NCBI GenBank assembly: GCA_016865015.1
Contig: CP018226.1
Coordinates: 2,883,001-2,947,000 of the forward strand
Length of the DNA stretch: 64,000 bases
Direction: 5' to 3'
DNA from: Rhizobiales bacterium IMCC20636
GTDB taxonomy: Bacteria > Pseudomonadota > Alphaproteobacteria > Rhizobiales > GCA-2746425
This document shows, one piece after another, positions 1 through 8,360 of this stretch. Within the stretch, counting starts at the first letter, position 1; the number at the start of each line of letters is the position of its first letter. The notes beneath the pieces are model-generated. The model was not told where the DNA came from. It saw nothing but the letters and a program-made list of their open reading frames with translations, and ran no database searches. Position numbers and translations under genes: made by a program.

Positions 1-30
1 ACAATATTACAGTTGCCACTGCAGACGAAA

Positions 31-53
31 ACGGGCCGCATCTCGCGGCCCGT
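31..53 (-). terminator. Terminator of the formate dehydrogenase operon
   Basis: A perfect 9-bp GC-rich stem (31-39 with 45-53) encloses a 5-nt loop. Read on the minus strand it is followed by TTTTCG, so it works best for transcripts leaving the FDH Fe-S subunit gene, whose stop lies about 70 bp upstream. It implies that the FDH operon ends here, with no membrane cytochrome b subunit in the same transcript unless there is read-through. Confidence 0.7.
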
Positions 54-123
54 CTCCTATAATTGCCGTGATCAATGAACTCTTGATCGACGACCGGCGT
101 TTCAGAAGCCGGGCAATCTGCCC

Positions 124-732
124 TTAGTTACTCGTCTGGCCATAAGCTGAACCCCAGCCCCAGGCACCAGACCCGAAACCGCGGGCTACAACACGCTCGC
201 GATAGATCGCGGACACATCGTCGCCATCGCCGGCGAGCAAAGCCTTGGTCGAGCACATTTCCGCACAGATCGGCAGCTTGCCCTCTGCAATACGGTTACG
301 ACCATATTTCTGGAACTCAGCCGGTGAGTTGGTTTCTTCCGGGCCACCGGCGCAGAAGGTACATTTGTCCATCTTGCCACGTGAGCCAAAATTGCCAGCC
401 TGTGGGAATTGCGGCGCGCCAAACGGACACGCATAGAAGCAATAACCACAACCGATGCACAGATCCTTTGAGTGCAGCACGATGCCGTCTTCTGTCTGGT
501 AGAAACAATCCACCGGACAAACCGCCATGCACGGAGCATCAGAACAATGCATACAGGCCACGGAGATCGACCGTTCGCCGGGACTGCCATCATTGATGGT
601 TACCACCCGGCGGCGGTTGATGCCCCAGGGCACCTCATGCTCGTTCTTACATGCGGTGACGCAAGCGTTGCATTCGATGCAGCGTTCCGCGTCGCAAAGG
701 AACTTGGCTCTAGCCTGTCCTCCAAGTGCCAT
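124..732 (-). CDS. Formate dehydrogenase iron-sulfur (beta) subunit, FDH3 type
   Basis: Electron-transfer subunit carrying electrons from the pterin/Fe-S catalytic subunit encoded just upstream towards a quinone or cytochrome acceptor. The 202-residue protein has four cysteine clusters of the DmsB/FdnH/NrfC ferredoxin type. The first has Cys at about 18, 21, 24 and 28; further groups lie near 60-76, 92-103 and 124-160, the last with the wide spacing typical of this family. Four [4Fe-4S] centres are expected from family knowledge. There is no C-terminal membrane anchor, so attachment to the membrane would need a separate subunit, which is not in the window. The gene is 12 bp downstream of the catalytic subunit gene and clearly cotranscribed with it. 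The start ATG has a GGAGG-like ribosome site. Confidence 0.95.
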   Translation of the reverse strand: MALGGQARAKFLCDAERCIECNACVTACKNEHEVPWGINRRRVVTINDGSPGERSISVACMHCSDAPCMAVCPVDCFYQTEDGIVLHSKDLCIGCGYCFYACPFGAPQFPQAGNFGSRGKMDKCTFCAGGPEETNSPAEFQKYGRNRIAEGKLPICAEMCSTKALLAGDGDDVSAIYRERVVARGFGSGAWGWGSAYGQTSN

Positions 733-744
733 AATATATCCTCC

Positions 745-3717
745 CTATGCCGACCAGATCTTACAGAGCGTTGCCTTGGTCTCTTGCATTTGCGTGACCG
801 AGTCATAGCCGTAAGTCTGAGCTGTGTTTGTGGATTCGCCGAGTACATAAGGATCGGCACCCTTTGGATATTTGCTGCGTTGGTCCTCTCCCTGGAAGTG
901 ACCGCCAAAGTGGAATGGCATGAAAGCGACCCCGGAACCAACACGTTCCGTAATCATGGCCATAACCTTCACCTTGCCGCCTTCAGGGCCTTCGACCCAG
1001 ACCTGTTCGCCATCCCTGATACCCAGATTATTGGCATCACGCGGATTGATTTCCACGAACATGTCCTGTTGCAGTTCAGCCAGCCAAGGATTGGAGCGGG
1101 TTTCATCACCGCCACCTTCATATTCAACCAGACGACCAGAAGTCAGAATCATTGGATAATCCTTGGAGAAGTCCTGCTTCTGGATCGACGCATACAGCGT
1201 CGGCAGACGATAGAACTTGCGATCTTCATAGGTTGGATAGTCTTCAACCAGATCGCGACGATTGGTATAGAGCGGCTCACGATGAACCGGCACCGGATCC
1301 GGGAAGGTCCAGACCACAGCGCGGGCCTTGGCATTCCCGAATGGCGCACATTCGTGCTTGATCGCCACACGCTGAATACCGCCGGACAAATCGGTTTTCC
1401 AATTCACCTTGGCAACCTTGTCGTCATAGTCAGACGGGAATGGACTCATGCCAGCCTCGCCGACTTCCGGCTTGCCCTTCTGGAACTCCGGAATTCCGGA
1501 AGCGTGTGCGATTGAGACCCGTTCTGCATCGGTCAGTTCGGTATGCCAGCCAAGCTCCTTCAGCATTGCGTAGGTGAATTCCGGATAGCCATCCTGAATC
1601 TCGGAATCCAGCGAGTAAACGCCTTCTGCCAACAAATTGTCACCGTCACGTTCAACACCGAAGCGTGCCCGGAACGTCAGGCCGCCTTCGCTGACGCGCT
1701 TGGACATATCGTATAGATTTGGCGTGCCCGGATGGCCCATTTCCGGAGTTCCCCAACAAGGCCAGGGCAATCCGTAATAGTCACCATCTGCCGGTCCACC
1801 AACCGCTTGCAATGTTGTGCGGTGGAAGGTGTGCTGATTGGCCATATGAAGCTTGAGACGCTCCGGAGACTGACCGGTATAACCAACAGTCCACATGCCA
1901 CGGTTGAATTCACGCGTGACATCTTCGATCACGGGCTCATCGCCTTCCAGGGCAATGTTCCGGAAGAAGCGATCCGCCCATCCAAACTTTTTGGCAAATT
2001 TCGCGATGATCGTATGATCCGGCAGGCTTTCGTAAAGTGGATCAACCACCTTGTCGCGCCATTGAATGGACCGGTTTGATGCCGTGACAGAGCCACGTGT
2101 TTCGAACTGGGTACAGGCTGGCAGCAAATAGACACCATCCTTGCGATCAGACAACACGGCAGAAACCGTCGGATATGGATCGACCACGACGAGCATGTCG
2201 AGTTTTTCCATGGCCGTTTTCATTTCAACCATACGGGTCTGGGAGTTGGGCGCATGGCCCCACAGCACCATAGCCCGGACATTTGTGTCCTGATCTATAT
2301 TGTCGACATCCTCAAGCACACCATCGATCCAGCGAGAGACCGGTATACCGGTTGATGTCATCAGGTTCTTGTCTTTGCCGTCTGCTCCCTTGATGGTTGC
2401 AAACTGGCCTTTGATCCAGTCAAGATCTTCTTCCCAGACACGTGCCCAATGAGCCCAGGAGCCCATGGCAAGACCATAGTAGCCTGGCAGTGTATGCGAT
2501 AGAACACCAAGATCCGTAGCGCCCTGCACATTATCATGGCCTCGGAAAATATTGGTGCCGCCACCAGATCTGCCCATATTGCCCAGCGCCAATTGCAGAA
2601 TGCAGTAAGCCCGGGTGTTGTTGTTGCCATTAGTGTGCTGAGTGCCACCCATACACCAGATGACGGTTCCGGGACGGTTGTTGACCATGGTTCGGGCAAC
2701 CCGGCGCAGTTGAGAACCGGGAACACCTGTTACCCGCTCAACTTCTTCGGGCGTCCATTTGGACACTTCTTCCCTGATCTGATCCATCCCCCAAACGCGG
2801 GTGCGGATGAATTCCTTGTCTTCCCAGCCATTTTCGAAAATGTGCCACAGAAGCCCCCAGATCAGACCAACGTCAGAGCCTGGACGGAAACGAACATATT
2901 CATCAGCATGTGCGGCGGTGCGCGTAAAGCGCGGGTCGCAGACGATCAAAGGCGCATTATTCTGCTCTTTGGCGCGCAGAATGTGCAGCAGTGAAACAGG
3001 ATGCGCTTCAGCCGGATTGCCGCCAATGATGAAGATGGCCTTTGAATTGTGCATATCGTTGTAGCTGTTGGTCATCGCACCATAGCCCCAGGTGTTCGCA
3101 ACACCGGCAACTGTGGTTGAATGGCAGATACGTGCCTGATGATCCACGTTATTGGTGCCCCAATAACCAGCGAATTTACGGAACAGATAGGCCTGTTCAT
3201 TGTTGTGCTTGGCCGATCCCAGCCAGTACACAGAATCCGGGCCGCTTTCCTCGCGCATTTTCATCATGCCGTCGCCAATCTCGTTAATGGCGTCGTCCCA
3301 ACTCAAACGAGTCCACTCGCCATTGACGAGTTTCATGGGATATTTCAGGCGGCGTTCGCCATGCGCATGTTCGCGCACTGCCGCGCCCTTGGCGCAATGG
3401 GCACCCAGATTGAACGGGCTGTCCCAGCCAGGCTCCTGCCCGACCCACACACCATTATCAACTTCGGCAACCACGGTGCAACCGACCGAACAGTGTGTAC
3501 AGACTGATTTGATGTTTTTGACATTACCTGTGGCCGCGCCCTGGGCTTCCGCCTTGCGCACTGTACCACCAGTTGCAGTCAACGCAGCCAGTCCGCCAAT
3601 AGCCAGACCGGATCCACGCAAAAATCCGCGCCGATCAACCGAAGTTGAGGCCACGCGGGATAGGATTGACTCGTCACGGGAGCGTCGCGCAATCCCGTTG
3701 GTCTTTTTCCTAAGCAT
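745..3717 (-). CDS. Formate dehydrogenase catalytic subunit (Cys type, Tat-exported)
   Basis: Oxidises formate to CO2 at a molybdenum or tungsten bis-pterin centre. The 990-residue protein begins at the ATG at 3717, which has GGAGG seven bases upstream; an in-frame upstream extension has no support. A twin-arginine motif (RRGFLR, residues 29-34) followed by a hydrophobic stretch marks export by Tat. A [4Fe-4S] ligand set follows at Cys73, Cys76, Cys80 and Cys108. The active-site pair is Cys198-His199, so the metal ligand is cysteine and no selenocysteine machinery is needed. The rest matches the molybdopterin oxidoreductase and C-terminal dinucleotide-binding domains, and total length is normal for FDH-N/FDH3 alpha subunits. 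It follows a Tat-signal small protein and a TorD chaperone gene, and precedes the Fe-S subunit gene. Confidence 0.96.
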   Translation of the reverse strand: MLRKKTNGIARRSRDESILSRVASTSVDRRGFLRGSGLAIGGLAALTATGGTVRKAEAQGAATGNVKNIKSVCTHCSVGCTVVAEVDNGVWVGQEPGWDSPFNLGAHCAKGAAVREHAHGERRLKYPMKLVNGEWTRLSWDDAINEIGDGMMKMREESGPDSVYWLGSAKHNNEQAYLFRKFAGYWGTNNVDHQARICHSTTVAGVANTWGYGAMTNSYNDMHNSKAIFIIGGNPAEAHPVSLLHILRAKEQNNAPLIVCDPRFTRTAAHADEYVRFRPGSDVGLIWGLLWHIFENGWEDKEFIRTRVWGMDQIREEVSKWTPEEVERVTGVPGSQLRRVARTMVNNRPGTVIWCMGGTQHTNGNNNTRAYCILQLALGNMGRSGGGTNIFRGHDNVQGATDLGVLSHTLPGYYGLAMGSWAHWARVWEEDLDWIKGQFATIKGADGKDKNLMTSTGIPVSRWIDGVLEDVDNIDQDTNVRAMVLWGHAPNSQTRMVEMKTAMEKLDMLVVVDPYPTVSAVLSDRKDGVYLLPACTQFETRGSVTASNRSIQWRDKVVDPLYESLPDHTIIAKFAKKFGWADRFFRNIALEGDEPVIEDVTREFNRGMWTVGYTGQSPERLKLHMANQHTFHRTTLQAVGGPADGDYYGLPWPCWGTPEMGHPGTPNLYDMSKRVSEGGLTFRARFGVERDGDNLLAEGVYSLDSEIQDGYPEFTYAMLKELGWHTELTDAERVSIAHASGIPEFQKGKPEVGEAGMSPFPSDYDDKVAKVNWKTDLSGGIQRVAIKHECAPFGNAKARAVVWTFPDPVPVHREPLYTNRRDLVEDYPTYEDRKFYRLPTLYASIQKQDFSKDYPMILTSGRLVEYEGGGDETRSNPWLAELQQDMFVEINPRDANNLGIRDGEQVWVEGPEGGKVKVMAMITERVGSGVAFMPFHFGGHFQGEDQRSKYPKGADPYVLGESTNTAQTYGYDSVTQMQETKATLCKIWSA

Positions 3718-3845
3718 AGGTTTTCCTCCAAATAGGCCGTAAGGCCCGGTTTCTTTGCTGGTCTTTGACGAACCAACTGGGTCCAATCATGAAGGGTCTG
3801 GGCGTCACGCAACCGTCCCCCGGATATGATTTTCCCCGACTTTCC

Positions 3846-4031
3846 TCAGAAGCGTGCCGTTTCCAGATACTTCTGCACATGCTCTGTCTTGCGCAGACCT
3901 TCACCGGTAACCGGTTCGGCTGCTTCCGCTTCCGTGCCGCCGGTGATCACTGCCACTGCTGCAACTGGCGCACCAGCTCCTGCAAGTTTCAGAAAATCCC
4001 GCCGACTTGCGGTCGTGGCTTTTTCGCTCAT
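3846..4031 (-). CDS. Small Tat-signal protein of formate dehydrogenase loci
   Basis: A 61-residue protein that is little more than a twin-arginine signal (SRRDFLK near residues 10-16), an Ala/Gly/Val-rich hydrophobic stretch and a short charged tail. Proteins of this kind are annotated as 'formate dehydrogenase region TAT target' and are found almost only beside FDH genes; their function is unknown, possibly a small exported FDH subunit or an assembly aid. The start at 4031 is chosen because GGAGAG lies four bases upstream; the in-frame ATG 78 bp earlier has no ribosome site and would bury the signal. It lies between the TorD-like gene and the catalytic subunit gene on the same strand. Confidence 0.85.
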   Translation of the reverse strand: MSEKATTASRRDFLKLAGAGAPVAAVAVITGGTEAEAAEPVTGEGLRKTEHVQKYLETARF

Positions 4032-4077
4032 TTTCTCTCCTTTTCCGGCCGCTTGTGCGGCCCACCGTTTGAAGGGC

Positions 4078-4689
4078 TCAGCCTTCCATCCGGAATGCGT
4101 TTTGCTCAATGCTCATAAACGCCCGGCCAATCGTACCGATTGGCGCGTAGATCACTGATGCTTCCGCAGATTCCAGATCCTTGAAGAACAACTCTACCCA
4201 CGGGGCCAGATGCGCTTCGAAGAATTCTTTTTGTTCAGAAATGGTAGCGGGCTCGCCAAAGCGACCGCGAATGAGCCCGGACATCATTTCGCAGACAGAT
4301 GCGATGCTGTCTTCCGGCTCGAAGACATCTGCTTCTCGCTCAATACCAATTCGCGCCATGTCGGCGCGCAATCTGGCCAGCGGTTTTTCGTTGAGAAAGC
4401 CCGTCAGGTAATAGCTGCCATGCGGGATCAGCTCGCCACGTCCCAATCCGATAAACAGGGCGTTATATTCACTTTGTGCAACTCTTGGATCCATGCTGTC
4501 GGCCAAACGGGCCAAAGCCGCGATTCCAACGCCAATTTCGCTGTCATCGCCTTCGAGCTTAGCAGCTTGTGTGAGAAGAATTCCAGATGGCGGGCGGGCG
4601 AGAAACGCGCTCAAAAAGTCGTACATATCCGCCCGAAGCAAATCTTCAGGGCCGACATCTTGCACCTTAGCTGCTTGTTCCGTTGACAT
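4078..4689 (-). CDS. TorD/DmsD-family chaperone for formate dehydrogenase
   Basis: Predicted cytoplasmic chaperone of the TorD/DmsD/NarJ family. These bind the twin-arginine signal of a molybdoenzyme and hold it back from export until the cofactor is inserted. The 203-residue, largely helical protein has the family's central acidic stretch (EPEDSIASVCEMM, roughly residues 122-134, resembling the ExPDH region) and the usual length of about 200 residues. The ATG at 4689 is preceded by GGAGGGG. Because the next downstream genes encode the Tat-signal small protein and the Tat-exported FDH, these are the likely clients; that assignment is inferred from position. Confidence 0.88.
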   Translation of the reverse strand: MSTEQAAKVQDVGPEDLLRADMYDFLSAFLARPPSGILLTQAAKLEGDDSEIGVGIAALARLADSMDPRVAQSEYNALFIGLGRGELIPHGSYYLTGFLNEKPLARLRADMARIGIEREADVFEPEDSIASVCEMMSGLIRGRFGEPATISEQKEFFEAHLAPWVELFFKDLESAEASVIYAPIGTIGRAFMSIEQNAFRMEG

Positions 4690-4847
4690 ACCCCTCCCCG
4701 AGCATACTTGGTCTCTTCTGGGTGGTCAGAGTAACAGGTGTCGCGTTTTCTGTCCAACCGTCGGACTGCGACAAAAGTACTACTCGCTCATATGAAGCCG
4801 TCTGGCCGTTCACATGGCCCGGAATACATTTACCAGCACCGTCAAAC

Positions 4848-5621
4848 TCAACTGTCAAAGCTGAAATGCATTCTGCGCATGGGTGCGGCCGAAACGATGG
4901 CTTCCTCTGGTTCTGGTTCAAATTCCGGGCTTGTCCCCTGTTCAGCCTCAAACTCCACGGCGTCCACACCCAGGCCAGCCGAAGCCTGATCATTCTTGTC
5001 CCGAACGTCCGTCAACTCTGCTTGAAAGGTTGGGTCATCTGTATCCGCTAAGATTGCCTCTTCAGCCTGATTATCGTCGTCAGTTCTGACTTCACGGGAT
5101 GGTTCAGCTTCATCAGAGACAGGTTCGAAGCTTCCTGATTCGTCCTCTGCGACCAATTCCTCGATCTTGCGAACGATCCCCTTGCCGACCTGATAGGCCG
5201 TCGTCATACCGGGGATAACGGTTGCCGCATCGGTAAAATCGTCTCCATAGTCCACAAGCATATCCACATTTGCCAAAGCGGGATTGCTGAGCCAAAGCTT
5301 TCGCAGCGCACGGTTTCTGATCCGTGCGGGAACCACTTGTTTCATGAAGGCCGTGAAATCGTCGCCCTGCTTCAAAGTATCAGGATCGGGCAGATCTAAA
5401 TGATCCAGCAACTGCTCATCGCTCAACAGATTCAACTCTTCTGTGGTGAGTTGCGACGATGAATTCTCCTCCGAATTCGACAGATCGTCTTCTTCTGTTT
5501 GCGCCAAGGCGGGATCAACAACATGCTTCTGTTTTGCCTCGACCTTTCGCTGCGACCATCTCGACAGGAAATCGCGTTGGCCGCTGTCTGCATCAGATGA
5601 ATATTTATCATCAGCACTCAA
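4848..5621 (-). CDS. DUF3306 protein of the formate dehydrogenase operon
   Basis: A 257-residue acidic protein. The N-terminal part has the conserved FLSRWSQRK segment near residue 19 and a globular stretch around 80-140 (FTAFMKQVVPARIRNRALRK, LWLSNPALANVD) typical of DUF3306. The C-terminal half is Glu/Asp-rich and low-complexity, probably disordered. No signal peptide or metal motif is visible. DUF3306 genes occur beside DUF3305, TorD and FDH genes in many proteobacteria, where a maturation role is assumed but unproven. The start codon overlaps the stop of the upstream DUF3305 gene by four bases, so the two are translationally coupled. A 158-bp gap follows before the TorD gene. Confidence 0.85.
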   Translation of the reverse strand: MSADDKYSSDADSGQRDFLSRWSQRKVEAKQKHVVDPALAQTEEDDLSNSEENSSSQLTTEELNLLSDEQLLDHLDLPDPDTLKQGDDFTAFMKQVVPARIRNRALRKLWLSNPALANVDMLVDYGDDFTDAATVIPGMTTAYQVGKGIVRKIEELVAEDESGSFEPVSDEAEPSREVRTDDDNQAEEAILADTDDPTFQAELTDVRDKNDQASAGLGVDAVEFEAEQGTSPEFEPEPEEAIVSAAPMRRMHFSFDS

Positions 5622-6211
5622 TGCAGCGTTTCCTTGCTTTTGTTCGGTCCGGATTGTGCGGGTTTGGTTTGCGATGGTGTGCGATAGACGTCTGCGGTCT
5701 GGCGAATTCTCGAGTCGCCAATGCCGTCCTCTTTCAAATCTTCAAAGTGCTTGCGGCGCTTGCGCTTCTTGAATTCCTCTTCGTGAAAATGAACATCCGT
5801 GAATGATTTCACCCAGGCAATCAGCCCCTCGGGCATCGGCACCGGTTCGATGATTTCTTCGCCACTGTCCTGATAATCCTGGGCCTCATAGGCAGATGCA
5901 GTGGCTGTATGAACCACATAATCATGAGGTGAATCCGGATCGTCGTCACGGCGCAACACAACGAAAATGGTAGGTGGGTTCATGGCAAGAGACACCATAT
6001 AGGCTTCTGCATCCGCCCGATATAGTTCCAGAGGAACGGTTGCTGCGTGAAACTCCACCACATCGCCATCGCGCCGTAGTTCTGTCCAGTCAGCTGGGCC
6101 TGCCCCTGGCAGCACCGCAACAGCGCGCCAGACATGTTTGGCCCACCGGGTGATGCCTGGTTGACGGCGGATCACGATACCCAACGGCATTGTAATCTTG
6201 CTGGTATCCAT
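5618..6211 (-). CDS. DUF3305 protein, first gene of the formate dehydrogenase operon
   Basis: A 197-residue protein opening with the conserved DUF3305 pattern (PLGIVIRRQPGITRWAKHVW, residues about 8-27), including the W/R-rich segment. A middle part holds EPYxA-like positions near LYRADAEAYMVSL, and a basic tail KKRKRRKHFEDLKED lies near residue 150. Function is unknown; the family co-occurs with DUF3306 and FDH. The ATG at 6211 is preferred over the upstream in-frame ATG because GGAGAGG lies just upstream. It heads the minus-strand FDH operon and is divergent from the multi-cluster Fe-S gene at 6357. Confidence 0.85.
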   Translation of the reverse strand: MDTSKITMPLGIVIRRQPGITRWAKHVWRAVAVLPGAGPADWTELRRDGDVVEFHAATVPLELYRADAEAYMVSLAMNPPTIFVVLRRDDDPDSPHDYVVHTATASAYEAQDYQDSGEEIIEPVPMPEGLIAWVKSFTDVHFHEEEFKKRKRRKHFEDLKEDGIGDSRIRQTADVYRTPSQTKPAQSGPNKSKETLH

Positions 6212-6356
6212 AAACCTCTCCCAAAAGGACACTTGTCGATGCCACTGACATCGCTATACGCTTGCACAGCTATAGGTTTGTAAAAAATCCAAATCAAAGA
6301 TTGCACTGCTGCGCGGCACTATGCAATCCGCCATTTGGACGTGTTGGGGTGGATTG
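6212..6356. promoter_or_regulatory. Divergent promoter region of the formate dehydrogenase locus
   Basis: This 145-bp gap must hold promoters for both the DUF3305-to-FDH operon (minus) and the Fe-S protein gene (plus). A direct repeat of GCTATA occurs at 6253-6258 and 6269-6274, a 16-bp period. It is a candidate operator. It does not clearly match an inverted Mo-box, so no regulator is named. Confidence 0.4.
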
Positions 6357-8348
6357 ATGGCCGAAACGAAACGACTGCTTGTCTGCGACTGCGCGGGGTC
6401 GATGGCCCTGAATCCGGAGATTCTCGGCAAAGCCGCGGGTGTCGAAGGTGTGACAGCCTGCAGCTTTCTGTGTACCGATCAGGTTCAGGTGGCCACCGAT
6501 GCCCTGTCAGAAGGTAGCATGGTGACGATAGCATGCCGCCAAGAGGCTGATTTCTTTGAAGGTCTTGCTGAAGAACTGGGCGCAGTCGAGCGTTTGAAGA
6601 CGGTTGATATCCGTGACCGCGCAGGCTGGACAGATGATGAAAACGCTGTTCCCAAGCAAGCGGCATTGCTTGCGGAATTGGCGCTTCCACGCCCCCAGAC
6701 GCCGTCCAAGGATGTAACGTCCGACGGCGTTTGCCTCATTCTTGGATCTGACGACACGGCGCTGGCTGCGGCAAAACGTCTCTCTGATGTGCTGGCTGTT
6801 ACGTGTCTTATGTCCACTGCGCCGGACTTTGTCAGTCCGGTCAACAGCTATGATCTTGCCATTGGTCAGGTTGCCACGGCCAGTGGCACCGCTGGCAAGT
6901 TTGAGGTGATTGTCGATCAGTATGCTCCGATGCAACGCACTGGACGTGGTGATCCGGGGTTCATGAAACCGAAAGATGGTGCGCGATCAAAGTGCGATGT
7001 GATTCTCGATATCAGCGGCCAGACTCCGTTGTTCCCTGCGCCCGAAAAACGTGACGGTTATTTTCATGCCGATCCAAAGGACCAACTGGGTGTTGAGCGC
7101 GCCATCTTTGACGCATCGCAAATGGTGGGGACATTTGAAAAACCGCTCTATATTCGGTTTGACCCCTCAATCTGCGCCCATTCGAGAGCCGAACAGACTG
7201 GCTGCAATCGTTGCCTGAATGTATGCCCGACCGGCGCGATATCTCCCGCCGGAGATGTCGTCTCAATCGATGAGAATATTTGCGCAGGTTGCGGCGCATG
7301 TGCGGCAGTTTGCCCGTCTGGTGCTGCCAGTTATGACGATCCATCTGCAGATTATCTGTTTCGCAGGCTACGCATTCTCTCGCTGGCATATCGCGAAGCG
7401 GGCGGTGAAGCACCCAGAGTGCTATTTCATGATGGGGAATTTGGTGGAGAAATGATCCGCCTGTCGGCACGGTTTGGACGTGGATTGCCTGCAGATGTCA
7501 TTCCGGTCGATGTGTCCAATGTGGAAGGTGTTGGCCATGCAGAGCTGATTGCAGCCATGGGTGTTGGCTTCACAGAAGCCCTGGTTTTGGCAGGACCAAA
7601 AACGGATGTGACAGCACCAGAATCTGAGATTGAAATTGCGCGCGCGATTTTGCAGGGCGGAGGTCACAATGCCGATCTGGTTCGCCTGTTGCGCCCCGAG
7701 ACGCCTGACGATCTGGAAGATATACTGTATGATCGTCCGATTGAGCCGATCAAGGTCGAACCGGTGCTTCCGCTTGGCAGTCGTCGTGATGTAACCCGTC
7801 TTGCCTCCGCCGCATTGTCACCAGACGTGGATGCCCCGATCGAATTGCCACTCGGCGCGCCTTACGGGGCGGTGCTGATAGACAAAGACCTGTGCACCCT
7901 CTGCCTGTCATGTGTTTCGCTGTGTCCTGTGGGTGCACTGACAGATCATGCTGACCGGCCTGCTGTGAATTTTCAGGAAAGCGCGTGTTTGCAATGCGGA
8001 ATTTGTAAAAGCGCCTGTCCCGAAAGTGCCATTTCCCTGGCACCTCAGCTGAATCTTTCCAAGGAAGCCATCATTCCGCAGATGCTGCATGAGGAAGAAC
8101 CGTTCGAGTGTATCGAATGCGGCAAACCTTTTGGCGTCAAAAGCACCATCAATAAAATTGTTGAGACGCTGGAAGGCAAACACTGGATGTACACGAATTC
8201 CGACAATACAAAGCTGATTCAGATGTGTGATGATTGCCGTGTCAGATCGCAATATCATGGGGAAAACTCGCCTTTCCAGATGGGCGAACGTCCGAAAGTC
8301 CGGACCACGGATGAATATCTCAGCGGTGATCTGGAAGATCAGGACTAA
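6357..8348 (+). CDS. Multi-[4Fe-4S] ferredoxin-domain protein of the FDH locus
   Basis: A 663-residue, apparently cytoplasmic protein with four ferredoxin cysteine groups and two further CxxC pairs. The cysteine groups lie at about residues 271-293 (an irregular first one, CAHS...CNRCLNVCP), 308-318 (CAGCGACAAVCP), 513-523 (CTLCLSCVSLCP) and 545-555 (CLQCGICKSACP). CIEC near 585 and CDDC near 624 could bind zinc or another cluster. The first 260 residues contain VCDCAGSM-like cysteines near the start and resemble the N-terminal part of HdrA/electron-bifurcation partner proteins, but no FAD-binding GxGxxG is obvious. It is divergent from the FDH operon and recurs beside FDH in alphaproteobacteria, so a role in electron delivery or FDH maturation is inferred. 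The chosen ATG has GGGGTGG upstream. Confidence 0.8.
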   Translation: MAETKRLLVCDCAGSMALNPEILGKAAGVEGVTACSFLCTDQVQVATDALSEGSMVTIACRQEADFFEGLAEELGAVERLKTVDIRDRAGWTDDENAVPKQAALLAELALPRPQTPSKDVTSDGVCLILGSDDTALAAAKRLSDVLAVTCLMSTAPDFVSPVNSYDLAIGQVATASGTAGKFEVIVDQYAPMQRTGRGDPGFMKPKDGARSKCDVILDISGQTPLFPAPEKRDGYFHADPKDQLGVERAIFDASQMVGTFEKPLYIRFDPSICAHSRAEQTGCNRCLNVCPTGAISPAGDVVSIDENICAGCGACAAVCPSGAASYDDPSADYLFRRLRILSLAYREAGGEAPRVLFHDGEFGGEMIRLSARFGRGLPADVIPVDVSNVEGVGHAELIAAMGVGFTEALVLAGPKTDVTAPESEIEIARAILQGGGHNADLVRLLRPETPDDLEDILYDRPIEPIKVEPVLPLGSRRDVTRLASAALSPDVDAPIELPLGAPYGAVLIDKDLCTLCLSCVSLCPVGALTDHADRPAVNFQESACLQCGICKSACPESAISLAPQLNLSKEAIIPQMLHEEEPFECIECGKPFGVKSTINKIVETLEGKHWMYTNSDNTKLIQMCDDCRVRSQYHGENSPFQMGERPKVRTTDEYLSGDLEDQD

Positions 8349-8360
8349 AGGGTTGCCATC

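Noticed and set aside
472-1515. 347-codon plus-strand open frame opposite the FDH genes
   Set aside because: It runs antisense through the Fe-S and catalytic subunits, has no ribosome site and no recognisable protein pattern.
3120-3130. Possible selenocysteine FDH
   Set aside because: The active-site codon at this position reads as Cys followed by His; there is no in-frame TGA and the frame is continuous.
4667-4993. Minus-strand frame over the gap between DUF3306 and the TorD gene
   Set aside because: It overlaps both genes out of frame, and its translation shows no conserved pattern; the 158-bp gap is more likely a leader or promoter for torD.
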